Assembly: GCF_016008875.1 (NCBI RefSeq)
Contig: NZ_JADTQG010000026.1
Span: forward strand, 1 to 41,540
Direction: 5' to 3'
Length of the DNA: 41,540 bases
From: Ectopseudomonas mendocina
GTDB taxonomy: Bacteria; Pseudomonadota; Gammaproteobacteria; Pseudomonadales; Pseudomonadaceae
Shown: positions 7,276-17,745 of the stretch, in pieces
Numbering within the stretch: the first letter of the stretch is position 1
Layout: every line of letters begins with the position of its first letter
The notes under the pieces: generated by a model
Database searches by the model: none
The model's input: the letters and a program-made list of their open reading frames with translations, nothing else
What the model was told of the DNA's origin: nothing
Translations under genes and position numbers: made by a program

Positions 7276-8427
7276 ATGACTGAGCACGAACAACCGCGTC
7301 CTGCAGGCGAGAAACTGCAGAAAGTTCTGGCCCGCCTCGGGCTGGCCTCGCGTCGCGAGATAGAGACCTGGATCGCCGAAGGTCGGGTCAAGGTCAATGG
7401 CGCCGCTGCGACCTTGGGTCAGCGCGTCGACGCCAACGACGCCATCGCCCTTGATGGCCGCCTGCTCAAGCGTGAAGAGATCACCGGTTCGGTTCGCCGC
7501 GTGCTGATCTACAACAAGCCTGACGGCGAGATCTGCACTCGTGACGACCCGGAGGGCCGTCCCACTGTGTTCGACCGACTGCCGCGTCCGAAAGAGGGTC
7601 GCTGGATCAACATCGGTCGTCTCGATATCAACACCACCGGCCTTTTGCTGTTCACCACCGATGGTGAACTGGCCAACCGCCTGATGCACCCGTCCTATCA
7701 GATGGACCGCGAATACGCGGTGCGTGTGCGTGGCGAGGTCACCGAGGAAATGCTGGAAAACCTCAAGACTGGCGTCATGCTCGAAGACGGTCCGGCGAAG
7801 TTCACCGATATCAAGGAAGCGCCCGGTGGCGAAGGCTTCAACCACTGGTATCACTGCGTGGTGATGGAAGGGCGTAACCGTGAGGTGCGTCGTCTGTGGG
7901 AGTCCCAGGGGCTGGTGGTCAGCCGCCTGAAGCGCGTGCGCTTCGGTCCGGTATTCCTCACCTCCGAATTGACCATGGGCCGCTGGCGCGAAATGGACCA
8001 GCGCGAAGTGGACATCCTCAGCGCCGAGGTCGGCCTGACCCCGCAGGCGTTGCCGGCGATGAAGGAAAAGACCCGCGACAAGCTCGACCGTTTGCAGCGC
8101 AAGTCGGCCAAGCCGGTCGATGTGCGTGGCAAGCGCGTGCTGCGTCCGGCGAAGGACGAAGCGGGCGAGGGCGCTCGCCCTAGCCGTGCGCCGCGCCGTG
8201 AAGATGCCGAGCAGCGCGCGCCGCGCGGCCGCAAGGAAAGCGCTGAGCGTCGTGAGGGTGGCCGTGGTACGCCGGTGGCCGAGCGTCCGAGTGATGTGAA
8301 GAAGCGTCAGCCGCGTCCGGCCGTTGAGCTGTCCGAGCGTCCGGCGCGCAAGCCGCGTCCTGCTGCGCCGGGCAAGCGCCCGACATCGGGTGATGGCCAG
8401 CGCCCAGGCTTTGGTCGCAAACGCTGA
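7276..8427 (+). CDS. rluB: 23S rRNA pseudouridine(2605) synthase, RluB type
   Basis: The 383-residue product has an S4 RNA-binding domain (about 13-60, LQKVLARLGLASRREIETWI) and an RsuA/RluB catalytic domain whose catalytic Asp sits in GRLDINTTGLLLFT. The C-terminal 100 or so residues are an Arg/Lys/Pro-rich low-complexity tail typical of Pseudomonas RluB, probably binding RNA. It modifies U2605 (E. coli numbering) in 23S rRNA. The ATG at 7276 is preceded by GGGAGG at 7262-7267 with good spacing; a GTG at 7267 lies inside that ribosome-binding site. A strong terminator follows. Confidence 0.93.
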   Translation: MTEHEQPRPAGEKLQKVLARLGLASRREIETWIAEGRVKVNGAAATLGQRVDANDAIALDGRLLKREEITGSVRRVLIYNKPDGEICTRDDPEGRPTVFDRLPRPKEGRWINIGRLDINTTGLLLFTTDGELANRLMHPSYQMDREYAVRVRGEVTEEMLENLKTGVMLEDGPAKFTDIKEAPGGEGFNHWYHCVVMEGRNREVRRLWESQGLVVSRLKRVRFGPVFLTSELTMGRWREMDQREVDILSAEVGLTPQALPAMKEKTRDKLDRLQRKSAKPVDVRGKRVLRPAKDEAGEGARPSRAPRREDAEQRAPRGRKESAERREGGRGTPVAERPSDVKKRQPRPAVELSERPARKPRPAAPGKRPTSGDGQRPGFGRKR

Positions 8428-8436
8428 TAAACGAAG

Positions 8437-8462
8437 AAGGGACTCCGCAGAGTCCCTTTTTT
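8437..8462 (+). terminator. Rho-independent terminator of rluB
   Basis: Perfect 7-base stem GGGACTC (8439-8445) / GAGTCCC (8450-8456) with a 4-base CGCA loop, followed by a T6 run, 10 bases after the rluB stop. The flanking A residues make it partly bidirectional, so it may also serve the convergent GGDEF gene. Confidence 0.92.
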
Positions 8463-8499
8463 CATTCTGGCGCGGAGTTCATCTCTGGCCTCGCAGCTT

Positions 8500-9426
8500 T
8501 CAGCCGGCCATGGACAGGCGATTGCGACCTTCGCGCTTGGCCACATAAAGGGCGTTATCAGCTCGGCGCAGCAGGCTTTCGGCGGACTCGCCCGGCAACA
8601 GGCTGGCGCAACCGAGGCTGATGGAGACGTCGATCGGGCGGCCGGCATCCAGGCATTGCAGTTCCAGCACTGCAAAGCGCAGGCGCTCGCCCACCAGCGC
8701 CGCTCCCTCACGGCTGGTGCCGGAGAGGATCACCAGAAACTCTTCACCGCCGAAGCGAAAAACCATATCGATATTGCGCAGCTGGTTCTTCAGGGTCTGG
8801 GCGACCGCCTTCAGCACTTCGTCACCGAGCGCATGACCGTGGCTGTCGTTGATGCTCTTGAAGTGGTCGATGTCGAGCATCAGCAGAGACAGCGGCTGCA
8901 GATTGCGCCGGGCCAGGTCCACCTCGCGCTGCAGCACCTGGTCCATGGCGATGCGGTTGCCGGTGTCGGTCAGCGGGTCGCGCAATGCGCTTTGCAGCGC
9001 GGTGCGGTAGAGCAGGGCGTTGCGCAGCGGGAAAAGCAGGCTGGCCAGCAGCGACTCCAGTTGAATCAGCTCGTCCTCGGCGAAGCGCTGCTTGCGGCGA
9101 AAGATCAGTTCGCCCAGGTATTGCCCCTCATGGCTCAGACGATAGCCCGCCGAATGCGGTGCACGCTCACCCAGCTCCAGGCGAAGGTCGTGGGAGGGAT
9201 GCTGGAAAGCCAGTGCGTCGAGCGGCACCAGGCGCTGCACTTCGCGAGAGAACAGGTTGAGGATGCGCTCCACATCCAGGCTGGTCTGCAGCTGCAGGCT
9301 CAGATGATGGCGCAGCTCCACCAGGCTGGAGGGCTTGAGCGGCAGGTTGCGGCTGGCAGTAAAGCCGAGACGCTGCAGCTTGGCCGCGTCGAAATCGATG
9401 GTGTTGGAGTGGCTGGGGGGAACCAT
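8500..9426 (-). CDS. GGDEF diguanylate cyclase with N-terminal GAF-like sensory domain
   Basis: The 308-residue product makes cyclic di-GMP from two GTP. The GGDEF domain occupies about 145-305: DPLTDTGNR start, LMLDIDHFKSIND metal-binding block, and the catalytic GGEEF motif at 226-230. An inhibitory I-site, RNID (217-220), is exactly five residues before it, so product feedback inhibition is expected. Residues about 35-140 resemble a GAF-like cytoplasmic sensory domain; there are no membrane segments. It is monocistronic and converges with rluB. The P. aeruginosa counterpart is probably PA3177, judging from gene order (recalled). The signal sensed is unknown. Confidence 0.9.
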   Translation of the reverse strand: MVPPSHSNTIDFDAAKLQRLGFTASRNLPLKPSSLVELRHHLSLQLQTSLDVERILNLFSREVQRLVPLDALAFQHPSHDLRLELGERAPHSAGYRLSHEGQYLGELIFRRKQRFAEDELIQLESLLASLLFPLRNALLYRTALQSALRDPLTDTGNRIAMDQVLQREVDLARRNLQPLSLLMLDIDHFKSINDSHGHALGDEVLKAVAQTLKNQLRNIDMVFRFGGEEFLVILSGTSREGAALVGERLRFAVLELQCLDAGRPIDVSISLGCASLLPGESAESLLRRADNALYVAKREGRNRLSMAG

Positions 9427-9625
9427 GGAGCTGAACCTCTGGCGCGATGGTGCGACAAGAGGGTTAGAGCGAATTCCATGCCAACTGTTTCTTAATTGAT
9501 TTAATCCCTTTTAATTCAATGAGTTGGGTGTTTTTCAGCAAGCTGATCGGCAATCTCTTGCCGGTTGTCTGGCGGCAGTGCTGGCAATGTGCTGCCGCTT
9601 GGCAAGGGTTGCGGCGGATTTCTGT

Positions 9626-9664
9626 CGTGCCGTGGCCTGCTGTTCTGACGCGGGCCACGGCACG
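9626..9664 (-). terminator. Terminator-like hairpin after yciK
   Basis: Perfect 12-base stem (9626-9637 with 9653-9664, core GTGCCGTGGCC) and a 15-base loop, beginning 4 bases after the yciK stop on the minus strand. No T-tract follows, so it may be a 3' stabilising hairpin rather than a classic terminator. Confidence 0.55.
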
Positions 9665-9668
9665 GTGG

Positions 9669-10409
9669 TTATTGAGCGTCGAACGCCTGGCCGTTAACGC
9701 CCTTGCTGTCCGGGCCCATCAGATAGAGGTAAAGCGGCATGATCTCTTCGGGCTGCGGACGGGTTGCCGGGTTCTCCCCAGGATATGCCTGTGCGCGCAT
9801 GGCGGTACGGGTCGCGCCCGGGTTGATGCTGTTGGCGCGCACGGTGGCGATGCCGTCCAGCTCGTCGGCCATTACCTGCATCAGGCCCTCGGTGGCGAAC
9901 TTGGAAACCGCGTAGGCGCCCCAGTAGGCGCGACCTTTGCGACCGACGCTGCTGGAGGTGAAGGCGACGGAGGCATCCTGCGACAGCTTGAGCAGCGGCA
10001 ACAGGGTGCTGCTGAGCATGAACATGGCATTGACGTTGACGTGCATCACGCGCATGAAGTTGTCGCCGGAGAGCTGCTCCAGTGGCGTGCGCGGGCCGAG
10101 GATCGAGGCGTTGTGCAGCAGGCCGTCGAGACGACCGAACTCGTTCTCGATCATCACTGCCAGTTCGTCGTACTGGTGCGGCAGTGCGGTTTCCAGGTTG
10201 AAGGGAATCACCACCGGCTGCGGGTGACCGGCGGCCTCGATCTCGTCGTATACCTGGCTCAGGTTGGCTTCGGTCTTGCCCAGCAGCAACACGGTAGCGC
10301 CATGAGCGGCAAAGCTCTTGGCGGCGGCTGCGCCGATACCGCGGCCGGCACCGGTGATCAGGATGACACGATCCTTGAGCAGGTCGGGGCGGGCGGTGTA
10401 GTCGAACAT
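9669..10409 (-). CDS. yciK: Short-chain dehydrogenase/reductase YciK
   Basis: The 246-residue product has a classical SDR layout: GAGRGIG cofactor motif near residue 20, HNAS motif near 95, catalytic Ser in TSSSVGRKG and the YAVSK active site (Tyr/Lys). Signatures match YciK, an uncharacterised cytoplasmic NADP-type oxidoreductase conserved in gamma-proteobacteria. The start at 10409 gives the usual MFDYTARPDLLKDR N-terminus. It is third in the minus-strand order ubiG-mupP-yciK, but a paired REP repeat lies between mupP and yciK. Confidence 0.9.
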   Translation of the reverse strand: MFDYTARPDLLKDRVILITGAGRGIGAAAAKSFAAHGATVLLLGKTEANLSQVYDEIEAAGHPQPVVIPFNLETALPHQYDELAVMIENEFGRLDGLLHNASILGPRTPLEQLSGDNFMRVMHVNVNAMFMLSSTLLPLLKLSQDASVAFTSSSVGRKGRAYWGAYAVSKFATEGLMQVMADELDGIATVRANSINPGATRTAMRAQAYPGENPATRPQPEEIMPLYLYLMGPDSKGVNGQAFDAQ

Positions 10410-10437
10410 GTGGGGATCCTTCGCAGAGCTATTGAGA

Positions 10438-10491
10438 GTAGGGCGGGTGCAACCCGCCAAATGGGAGAATGGCGGGTTTCACCCGCCCTAC
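10438..10491. repeat. Paired REP-like inverted repeat, GGGCGGGTG family
   Basis: Two inverted arms of about 21 bases each (10438-10458 and 10471-10491) begin GTAGGGCGGGTG and end CACCCGCCCTAC around a 12-base spacer. A second copy lies at 37368-37420. It sits 5 bases beyond the mupP stop, between mupP and yciK. It could act as a transcript-processing or stability element inside the operon. Confidence 0.85.
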
Positions 10492-10495
10492 GTGA

Positions 10496-11167
10496 TCAGC
10501 AGCCACAGAGCGCGCGGTCGAGCACCGCACGCAGCTCCGATGGGTGATCGACGACGACGTCGGCGCCCCAATTGCGCGGGTTGTCTTCAGGGTGAATATA
10601 GCCATAGGTGACCGCTACGGTGCGGCAGCCGGCGGCGCGTCCCGATTCGATGTCGCGTTCGTCGTCGCCGATGAACAGCACTTCCTCGGGTTTGACGCCC
10701 AACTGCTGGCAGGCGAGCAGCAGCATGTCCGGTGCGGGTTTGCTTTGCTCGACATGATCCGGGCAGACCAGTACCGCCGAACGCCCGGCCAGATTCAGGC
10801 GCTGCATGATCGGCTCGGCGTAGCGTACCGGCTTGTTGGTGGCCACGCCCCACAGCAGGCGCGCCTGTTCGATATCGCCGAGCAGGGCCTCGATGCCGTC
10901 GAACGGACGGGTCAGCACCGCGCAATGTTCCTGATAGCGCTCGAGAAACTCCTGGCGCAGGGCTTCGAAGGCGGCCGAGTCCGGGGCCTCGTCGAAGGCG
11001 CGGGCGACCATGGCGCGCGCGCCGCCGGATACCTGGTCACGAATGGCTTTTTCGGCCAGCGGTGGCAGGCCGCGAGCGGCGCGCATGGCCTGGGTGATGG
11101 CGATGAAATCCGGCGCCGAGTCGAGCAGGGTGCCGTCCATGTCGAAAAGAACTGCTTTCAAACGCAT
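10496..11167 (-). CDS. mupP: N-acetylmuramic acid 6-phosphate phosphatase (HAD family, phosphoglycolate phosphatase-like)
   Basis: The 223-residue product is a HAD hydrolase: DMDGTLLDS motif I (Asp nucleophile near residue 9), ATNKP motif II, a conserved Lys, and FIGDDERDIESG motif IV. Once called a second phosphoglycolate phosphatase (Gph), the Pseudomonas protein downstream of ubiG is known as MupP, part of the MurU cell-wall recycling route that bypasses de novo UDP-MurNAc synthesis and gives intrinsic fosfomycin tolerance. The assignment rests on family and on the ubiG-mupP-yciK context. It begins 5 bases after ubiG. Confidence 0.88.
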   Translation of the reverse strand: MRLKAVLFDMDGTLLDSAPDFIAITQAMRAARGLPPLAEKAIRDQVSGGARAMVARAFDEAPDSAAFEALRQEFLERYQEHCAVLTRPFDGIEALLGDIEQARLLWGVATNKPVRYAEPIMQRLNLAGRSAVLVCPDHVEQSKPAPDMLLLACQQLGVKPEEVLFIGDDERDIESGRAAGCRTVAVTYGYIHPEDNPRNWGADVVVDHPSELRAVLDRALCGC

Positions 11168-11172
11168 GCGGT

Positions 11173-11871
11173 TCACTCCTTGCGCAGCGTCTGGATCATG
11201 TAGTTGACGTCGACGTCGGCTTCCAATTTGTAGTGCCTGGTCAGCGGGTTGTAGGTCAGACCGATGATGTCCTTGACCTCGAGGCCGGCTGCGCGGCTCC
11301 AGGCGCCCAGTTCGGACGGGCGAATGAATTTCTTGAAGTCGTGGGTGCCGCGCGGCAGCAGGCGTAGGATGTACTCGGCACCGATCACCGCGAACAGGTA
11401 GGCCTTGGGGTTGCGGTTGATGGTGGAGAAGAACACCTGGCCGCCTGGCTTGACCAGCTTGTGGCAGGCGCGGATGACCGAAGACGGATCGGGCACGTGC
11501 TCGAGCATCTCCAGGCAAGTGACCACGTCGAACTGGCCCGGCATTTCCTCGGCCAGGGCTTCGGCGGTGATCTGCCGGTAGTCGACTTCGACGCCCGACT
11601 CCAGTTGATGCAGCTTGGCGACCGAAAGCGGTGCCTCACCCATGTCGATACCGCTGACGGTGGCGCCGCGCTGGGCCATGGCCTCGCTGAGGATGCCGCC
11701 GCCGCAGCCGACGTCCAGCACACGCTTGCCGGCCAGGCTGATGCGCTCGTCGATCCAGTTGACCCGCAGCGGATTGATGTCGTGCAGAGGTTTGAACTCG
11801 CTTTCGCGGTCCCACCAGCGGTGTGCCAGGGCCTCGAATTTGGCGATTTCGGCGCGGTCGACGTTGCTCAT
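11173..11871 (-). CDS. ubiG: Ubiquinone biosynthesis O-methyltransferase
   Basis: The 232-residue product is a SAM-dependent methyltransferase performing both O-methylations in ubiquinone synthesis. Seen: FEALAHRWWDRESEFKPLH N-terminal signature, DVGCGGGILSE SAM motif I, the EMLEHVPDP block, and FFSTINRNPKAYLFAVIGAEY. The start at 11871 gives MSNVDRAEIAKFE; an in-frame ATG five codons upstream (11886) is less like the family. It is first in the operon ubiG-mupP-yciK. Confidence 0.95.
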   Translation of the reverse strand: MSNVDRAEIAKFEALAHRWWDRESEFKPLHDINPLRVNWIDERISLAGKRVLDVGCGGGILSEAMAQRGATVSGIDMGEAPLSVAKLHQLESGVEVDYRQITAEALAEEMPGQFDVVTCLEMLEHVPDPSSVIRACHKLVKPGGQVFFSTINRNPKAYLFAVIGAEYILRLLPRGTHDFKKFIRPSELGAWSRAAGLEVKDIIGLTYNPLTRHYKLEADVDVNYMIQTLRKE

Positions 11872-11988
11872 AAGCATCTCTTTCAAAGCTGGAAAGCGTA
11901 TTGCCGCTATGTTGCCAGTTTAGGAACGGGCATTGGGCGGCGTGGATTCGTTCAATGTATGTCAGTTTGTCGCAGTCGTTCCGTGAGC

Positions 11989-12043
11989 GTAGCCGGATGC
12001 AATCCGGGGCGGCTGCATTCTTCCCGGATTTCATCCGGGCTAC
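11989..12043. repeat. Paired REP-like inverted repeat, GTAGCCCGGATG family, containing the mtaD stop codon
   Basis: Arms at 11989-12008 and 12023-12043 (GTAGCCGGATGCAATCCGGG and its near-complement) flank a 14-base spacer. The right arm, read on the minus strand, starts GTAGCCCGG, and its TAG (12042-12040) is the stop codon of the preceding deaminase gene. A perfect copy of this family is at 41402-41464. Confidence 0.85.
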
Positions 12044-13359
12044 CTTTTGGCAATCCTGGCTCCCCATTCCCTGGCCTTGGTGATCAGTTCGCCTTCGTCC
12101 ATGCGCGTCAGGCGGCCATCCTCCAGCAGTTGTTTGCCGCCGACCCATAGGTGCTTCACGCAGTCGCGGCCGCTGGCGTAGATGAGCTGCGAGACCGGGT
12201 CGTAGATCGGTTGCTGGGCCAGGCCGGAAAGGTCGAAGGCGACGATGTCTGCCAGTTTGTCCAGCTCCAGCGAGCCGGTCTGGGTGTCCAGGCCCAGTGC
12301 ACGGGCACCATTGAGGGTCGCCATACGCAGGGCGCTGTGGGCATTGAGGGCGGTGGCAGAGCCGGCGACGGCCTTGGCCAGCAGCGCCGCGGTGCGGGTC
12401 TCGCCGAGCAGGTCGAGGTCGTTATTGCTGGCCGCGCCGTCAGTGCCGATGGCGATGTTGACGCCTGCCTGCCACAGGCGCTCGACCGGGCAGAAGCCGC
12501 TGGCCAGTTTCAGGTTGGACTCGGGGCAATGCACGATGCTGCAGTTGTGTTCCACCAGCAACGCCAGATCCTCGTCATCGATCTGCGTCATGTGCACCGC
12601 CTGGAATCGCGGGCCGAGCAGGCCGAGGCGAGCGAGGCGCGCCAATGGGCGTTCGCCGTGCTTGGCGACGGCTTCGGCCACTTCCTGGGCGGTTTCGTGC
12701 ACGTGCATATGAATGCCGGCATCCAGCTCGTCAGCCAGCACGCGAATTTGCTCGAGCTTGTCGTCACTCACCGTATACGGCGCGTGCGGGCCGAAGGCGA
12801 TGCGGATGCGCGGGTGCTGCTTGAGGTCATCGAACAGTTGCAGGCCCTTGCGCAGCGCCTCGGCGGCATTGAGGGCGCCAGGCACCGGGAAATCCAGCAC
12901 GGGAACGGTGATCTGTGCCCGCACGCCGGCGTTGTGCACGCACTCGGCGGCCACCTGCGGGTAGAAGTACATGTCGGAGAAGCAGCTGATGCCGCCCTTG
13001 ATCTGCTCGGCGATGGCCAGATCGGTGCCGTCGCGGACGAAGTCCTCGTCGACCCACCGACCTTCGGCGGGCCAGATGTGTTCGTGCAGCCAGGTCATCA
13101 GCGGCAGGTCGTCGGCAATGCCGCGCAACAGTGTCATCGCCGCGTGGCCGTGGGCGTTGATCAGCCCCGGCGCAAGCAGGCATTGCGGCAGTTCCCGCAC
13201 CTCCGTTGCCGGATGGCGCAGTGCCTCGGCCCGCGGCGCGATCAAGGCGATCCGGCCGTTGCGGATGCCCAGGCCATGATCGCGCAGCACGACCCCGGCC
13301 GGCTCCACGGGCACCAGCCAGGTGGGCAGCAGCAACAGGTCGAGTGGGGCTTCGGGCAT
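12040..13359 (-). CDS. mtaD: 5'-methylthioadenosine / S-adenosylhomocysteine deaminase (TRZ/ATZ amidohydrolase)
   Basis: The 439-residue product deaminates methylthioadenosine to methylthioinosine; its P. aeruginosa counterpart PA3170 has been described as an MTA deaminase. Amidohydrolase metal ligands are intact: His70 and His72 (NAHGH), His219 (HVHET), Asp307 (GTDGAASNND), with Glu222 and His256 in catalytic positions. Length is normal. It is divergent from the mtnA homologue, so in an ordinary Pseudomonas methylthioinosine would be phosphorolysed elsewhere and feed MtnA. The stop codon lies within a REP repeat, so the last residues (AKR) may have been altered by repeat insertion. Confidence 0.88.
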   Translation of the reverse strand: MPEAPLDLLLLPTWLVPVEPAGVVLRDHGLGIRNGRIALIAPRAEALRHPATEVRELPQCLLAPGLINAHGHAAMTLLRGIADDLPLMTWLHEHIWPAEGRWVDEDFVRDGTDLAIAEQIKGGISCFSDMYFYPQVAAECVHNAGVRAQITVPVLDFPVPGALNAAEALRKGLQLFDDLKQHPRIRIAFGPHAPYTVSDDKLEQIRVLADELDAGIHMHVHETAQEVAEAVAKHGERPLARLARLGLLGPRFQAVHMTQIDDEDLALLVEHNCSIVHCPESNLKLASGFCPVERLWQAGVNIAIGTDGAASNNDLDLLGETRTAALLAKAVAGSATALNAHSALRMATLNGARALGLDTQTGSLELDKLADIVAFDLSGLAQQPIYDPVSQLIYASGRDCVKHLWVGGKQLLEDGRLTRMDEGELITKAREWGARIAKR

Positions 13360-13476
13360 AGGCTGGGTCCGTGTGACTGGATGGGTCTGGGAAGGTCGCC
13401 AGTGTATAGATGAACGCGCGTAGCTTGAAGTCGTGGGGATGTGCCGGATTGTTCGGCTGGTATCTGCCTGTCTGAG

Positions 13477-13482
13477 TATAAT
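13477..13482 (+). promoter_or_regulatory. Candidate -10 box of the mtnA homologue
   Basis: A perfect TATAAT hexamer lies 37 bases before the ATG, in the divergent intergenic region with mtaD. The -35 region is poor. It suggests the gene is still transcribed. Confidence 0.4.
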
Positions 13483-13519
13483 CCGCGGCTTTTTTGACGG
13501 TTATCAGGTGGAGTGCGCG

Positions 13520-14596
13520 ATGCGCGAGCAATTGCTGGCGGTGGAGAAGGTTCAGGCGATCGAGTGGCGTGATGGCGCGCTGTATCTGCTCGATCAGCGC
13601 CTGTTGCCGCATCGGCAGGTCTGGCTGCGCTGCGACACAGCTGCTCAGGTGGTCGATGCGATTGGCGACATGGTGGTGCGCGGTGCGCCGGCCATCGGTA
13701 TCGCCGGAGCCTATGGCCTGGCGCTGGGCGCCCGCGTTCGGCTGCAGGCTGGTGGAGACTGGCGTGAGGCACTGGAGGAAGATTTTGCCTGTCTGGAGCG
13801 CTCGCGTCCGGCGGCGGCGAATCTGTCCTGGGCGTTGCAGCGCATGCGTGAGCGTCTGGCGCGACTCAAGGAGGGCGACGATGCCCTCGCGCTGTTGGAA
13901 GCCGAGGCGGTCGGTATTCATGCCAGCGATCGTGAGGCGAATCTGACCATGGCGCAGTTGGGTATGGAGCTGATCCGCCGGCACCAGGGCAACTCGCAGG
14001 TGTTGCTGACCCACGGCAATGCCGGTGCGCTGGCCACGGGTGGCTTTGGTACTGCGCTGGGGGTGATTCGTGCAGCGCATCTGGAAGGGTTGATCGAGCA
14101 TCTCCATGTCGATGAGACCCGCCCCTGGCTGCTGGGCTCACGGCTGACCGCCTGGGAGTTGGCTGGCGATGGCGTGCCGGTCAGTCTCAATGTCGATGCG
14201 GCCGCCGCTCACTTGATGAAGACCAAGGGCATCACCTGGGTCGTCGTCGGGGCCGAACGAATCACTGCCAACGGTGATGTCGTCAGCAAGATCGGCACCT
14301 ACCAGCTGGCGGTCAATGCCATGCACCACGGCGTGCGCCTGATGGTGGTGGCGCCGAGTTCGACCATCGACATGAGTCTGGAAAGTGGCGAAGACGTTCT
14401 GCTCGAAGAGCGAGATGGTCGCGAATTACTGGAAGTGGCGGGCCAGTGCGTGGCGGCGGATGTGCCTGCAGTCAACCCGATGTTCGACGTGACACCGGCT
14501 GATCTGGTCGACTATATCGTGACCGAGAAGGGTGTGGTCGAGCGCCCCGACAATACCAAGATGGCGCAGTTGATGTGCCGCAAGCGCCTGCATTGA
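13520..14596 (+). CDS. mtnA: Methylthioribose-1-phosphate isomerase homologue with replaced catalytic residues
   Basis: The 358-residue product aligns over its whole length with MtnA (methylthioribose-1-phosphate to methylthioribulose-1-phosphate): RGAPAIGIAGAYG, ANLTMAQLG, DETRPWLLGSRLTAWEL, VSLNVDAAAAHLMKT, SSTIDM and FDVTPADLVD. Against B. subtilis MtnA at a constant offset of +6, catalytic Cys160 is Gly166 (THGNAGALATGG), substrate-binding Gln199 is Leu205, catalytic Asp240 is Glu246 (VGAERI) and phosphate-site Asn250 is Ser256 (VVSKIGTY). The frame is open and the length normal. I infer loss of isomerase activity or a changed reaction. The start at 13520 fits the family (MREQLLAVEKV); an upstream in-frame start at 13433 does not. 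Confidence 0.88.
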   Translation: MREQLLAVEKVQAIEWRDGALYLLDQRLLPHRQVWLRCDTAAQVVDAIGDMVVRGAPAIGIAGAYGLALGARVRLQAGGDWREALEEDFACLERSRPAAANLSWALQRMRERLARLKEGDDALALLEAEAVGIHASDREANLTMAQLGMELIRRHQGNSQVLLTHGNAGALATGGFGTALGVIRAAHLEGLIEHLHVDETRPWLLGSRLTAWELAGDGVPVSLNVDAAAAHLMKTKGITWVVVGAERITANGDVVSKIGTYQLAVNAMHHGVRLMVVAPSSTIDMSLESGEDVLLEERDGRELLEVAGQCVAADVPAVNPMFDVTPADLVDYIVTEKGVVERPDNTKMAQLMCRKRLH

Positions 14597-14820
14597 CGCC
14601 GCCGCGCGTACGCCTTCGCGGGGTAGGTGTGTGGCACGCTTTGTGGTAATCTCCGGCAGTTTTCAAGGGGGCTGACCGCAGCCACCTTCACTGCATCGAA
14701 TCGTGACATAACTCGTTGATTTGTCGTGAGTCGCTGATGGCCTGACGCTATCGCGACGTGCTCCATGGCGTTCCGGAAGAATGACGCGGAGTTTCACCAG
14801 AAAAAGGAACCAGGCTTCTC

Positions 14821-17589
<2,769 letters not shown>

Positions 17590-17598
17590 AGTTGGGCT

Positions 17599-17649
17599 CC
17601 GTGGGAGGGGCTTTAGCCGCGACTGTCGCCGCTAAAGCGCCTCCCACGG
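17599..17649. repeat. Paired REP-like hairpin between gyrA and serC
   Basis: A long inverted repeat begins GTGGGAGGGGCTTTAGCCGC (17601-17620) and its complement ends CCTCCCAC (17640-17647), with mismatches at two positions and a loop of only a few bases. It is a variant with GTGG instead of GTAG at the head. It lies 10 bases after the gyrA stop and could also stabilise or end the gyrA transcript. Confidence 0.85.
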
Positions 17650-17745
17650 AAACTGGGATGGGTTGAGCGCAGCGATACCCATCGGCAAGCAGTGTGACAT
17701 GCCATCGCCTGGTGGTGGCGTTCTGTGAATCTGAGAGAGACAGAC

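Noticed and set aside
13520..14596. MtnA changes as sequencing errors or a simple pseudogene
   Set aside because: Four separate substitutions at known active-site positions with no frameshift or stop, and good conservation elsewhere, fit selection better than error or decay, though resequencing would settle it.
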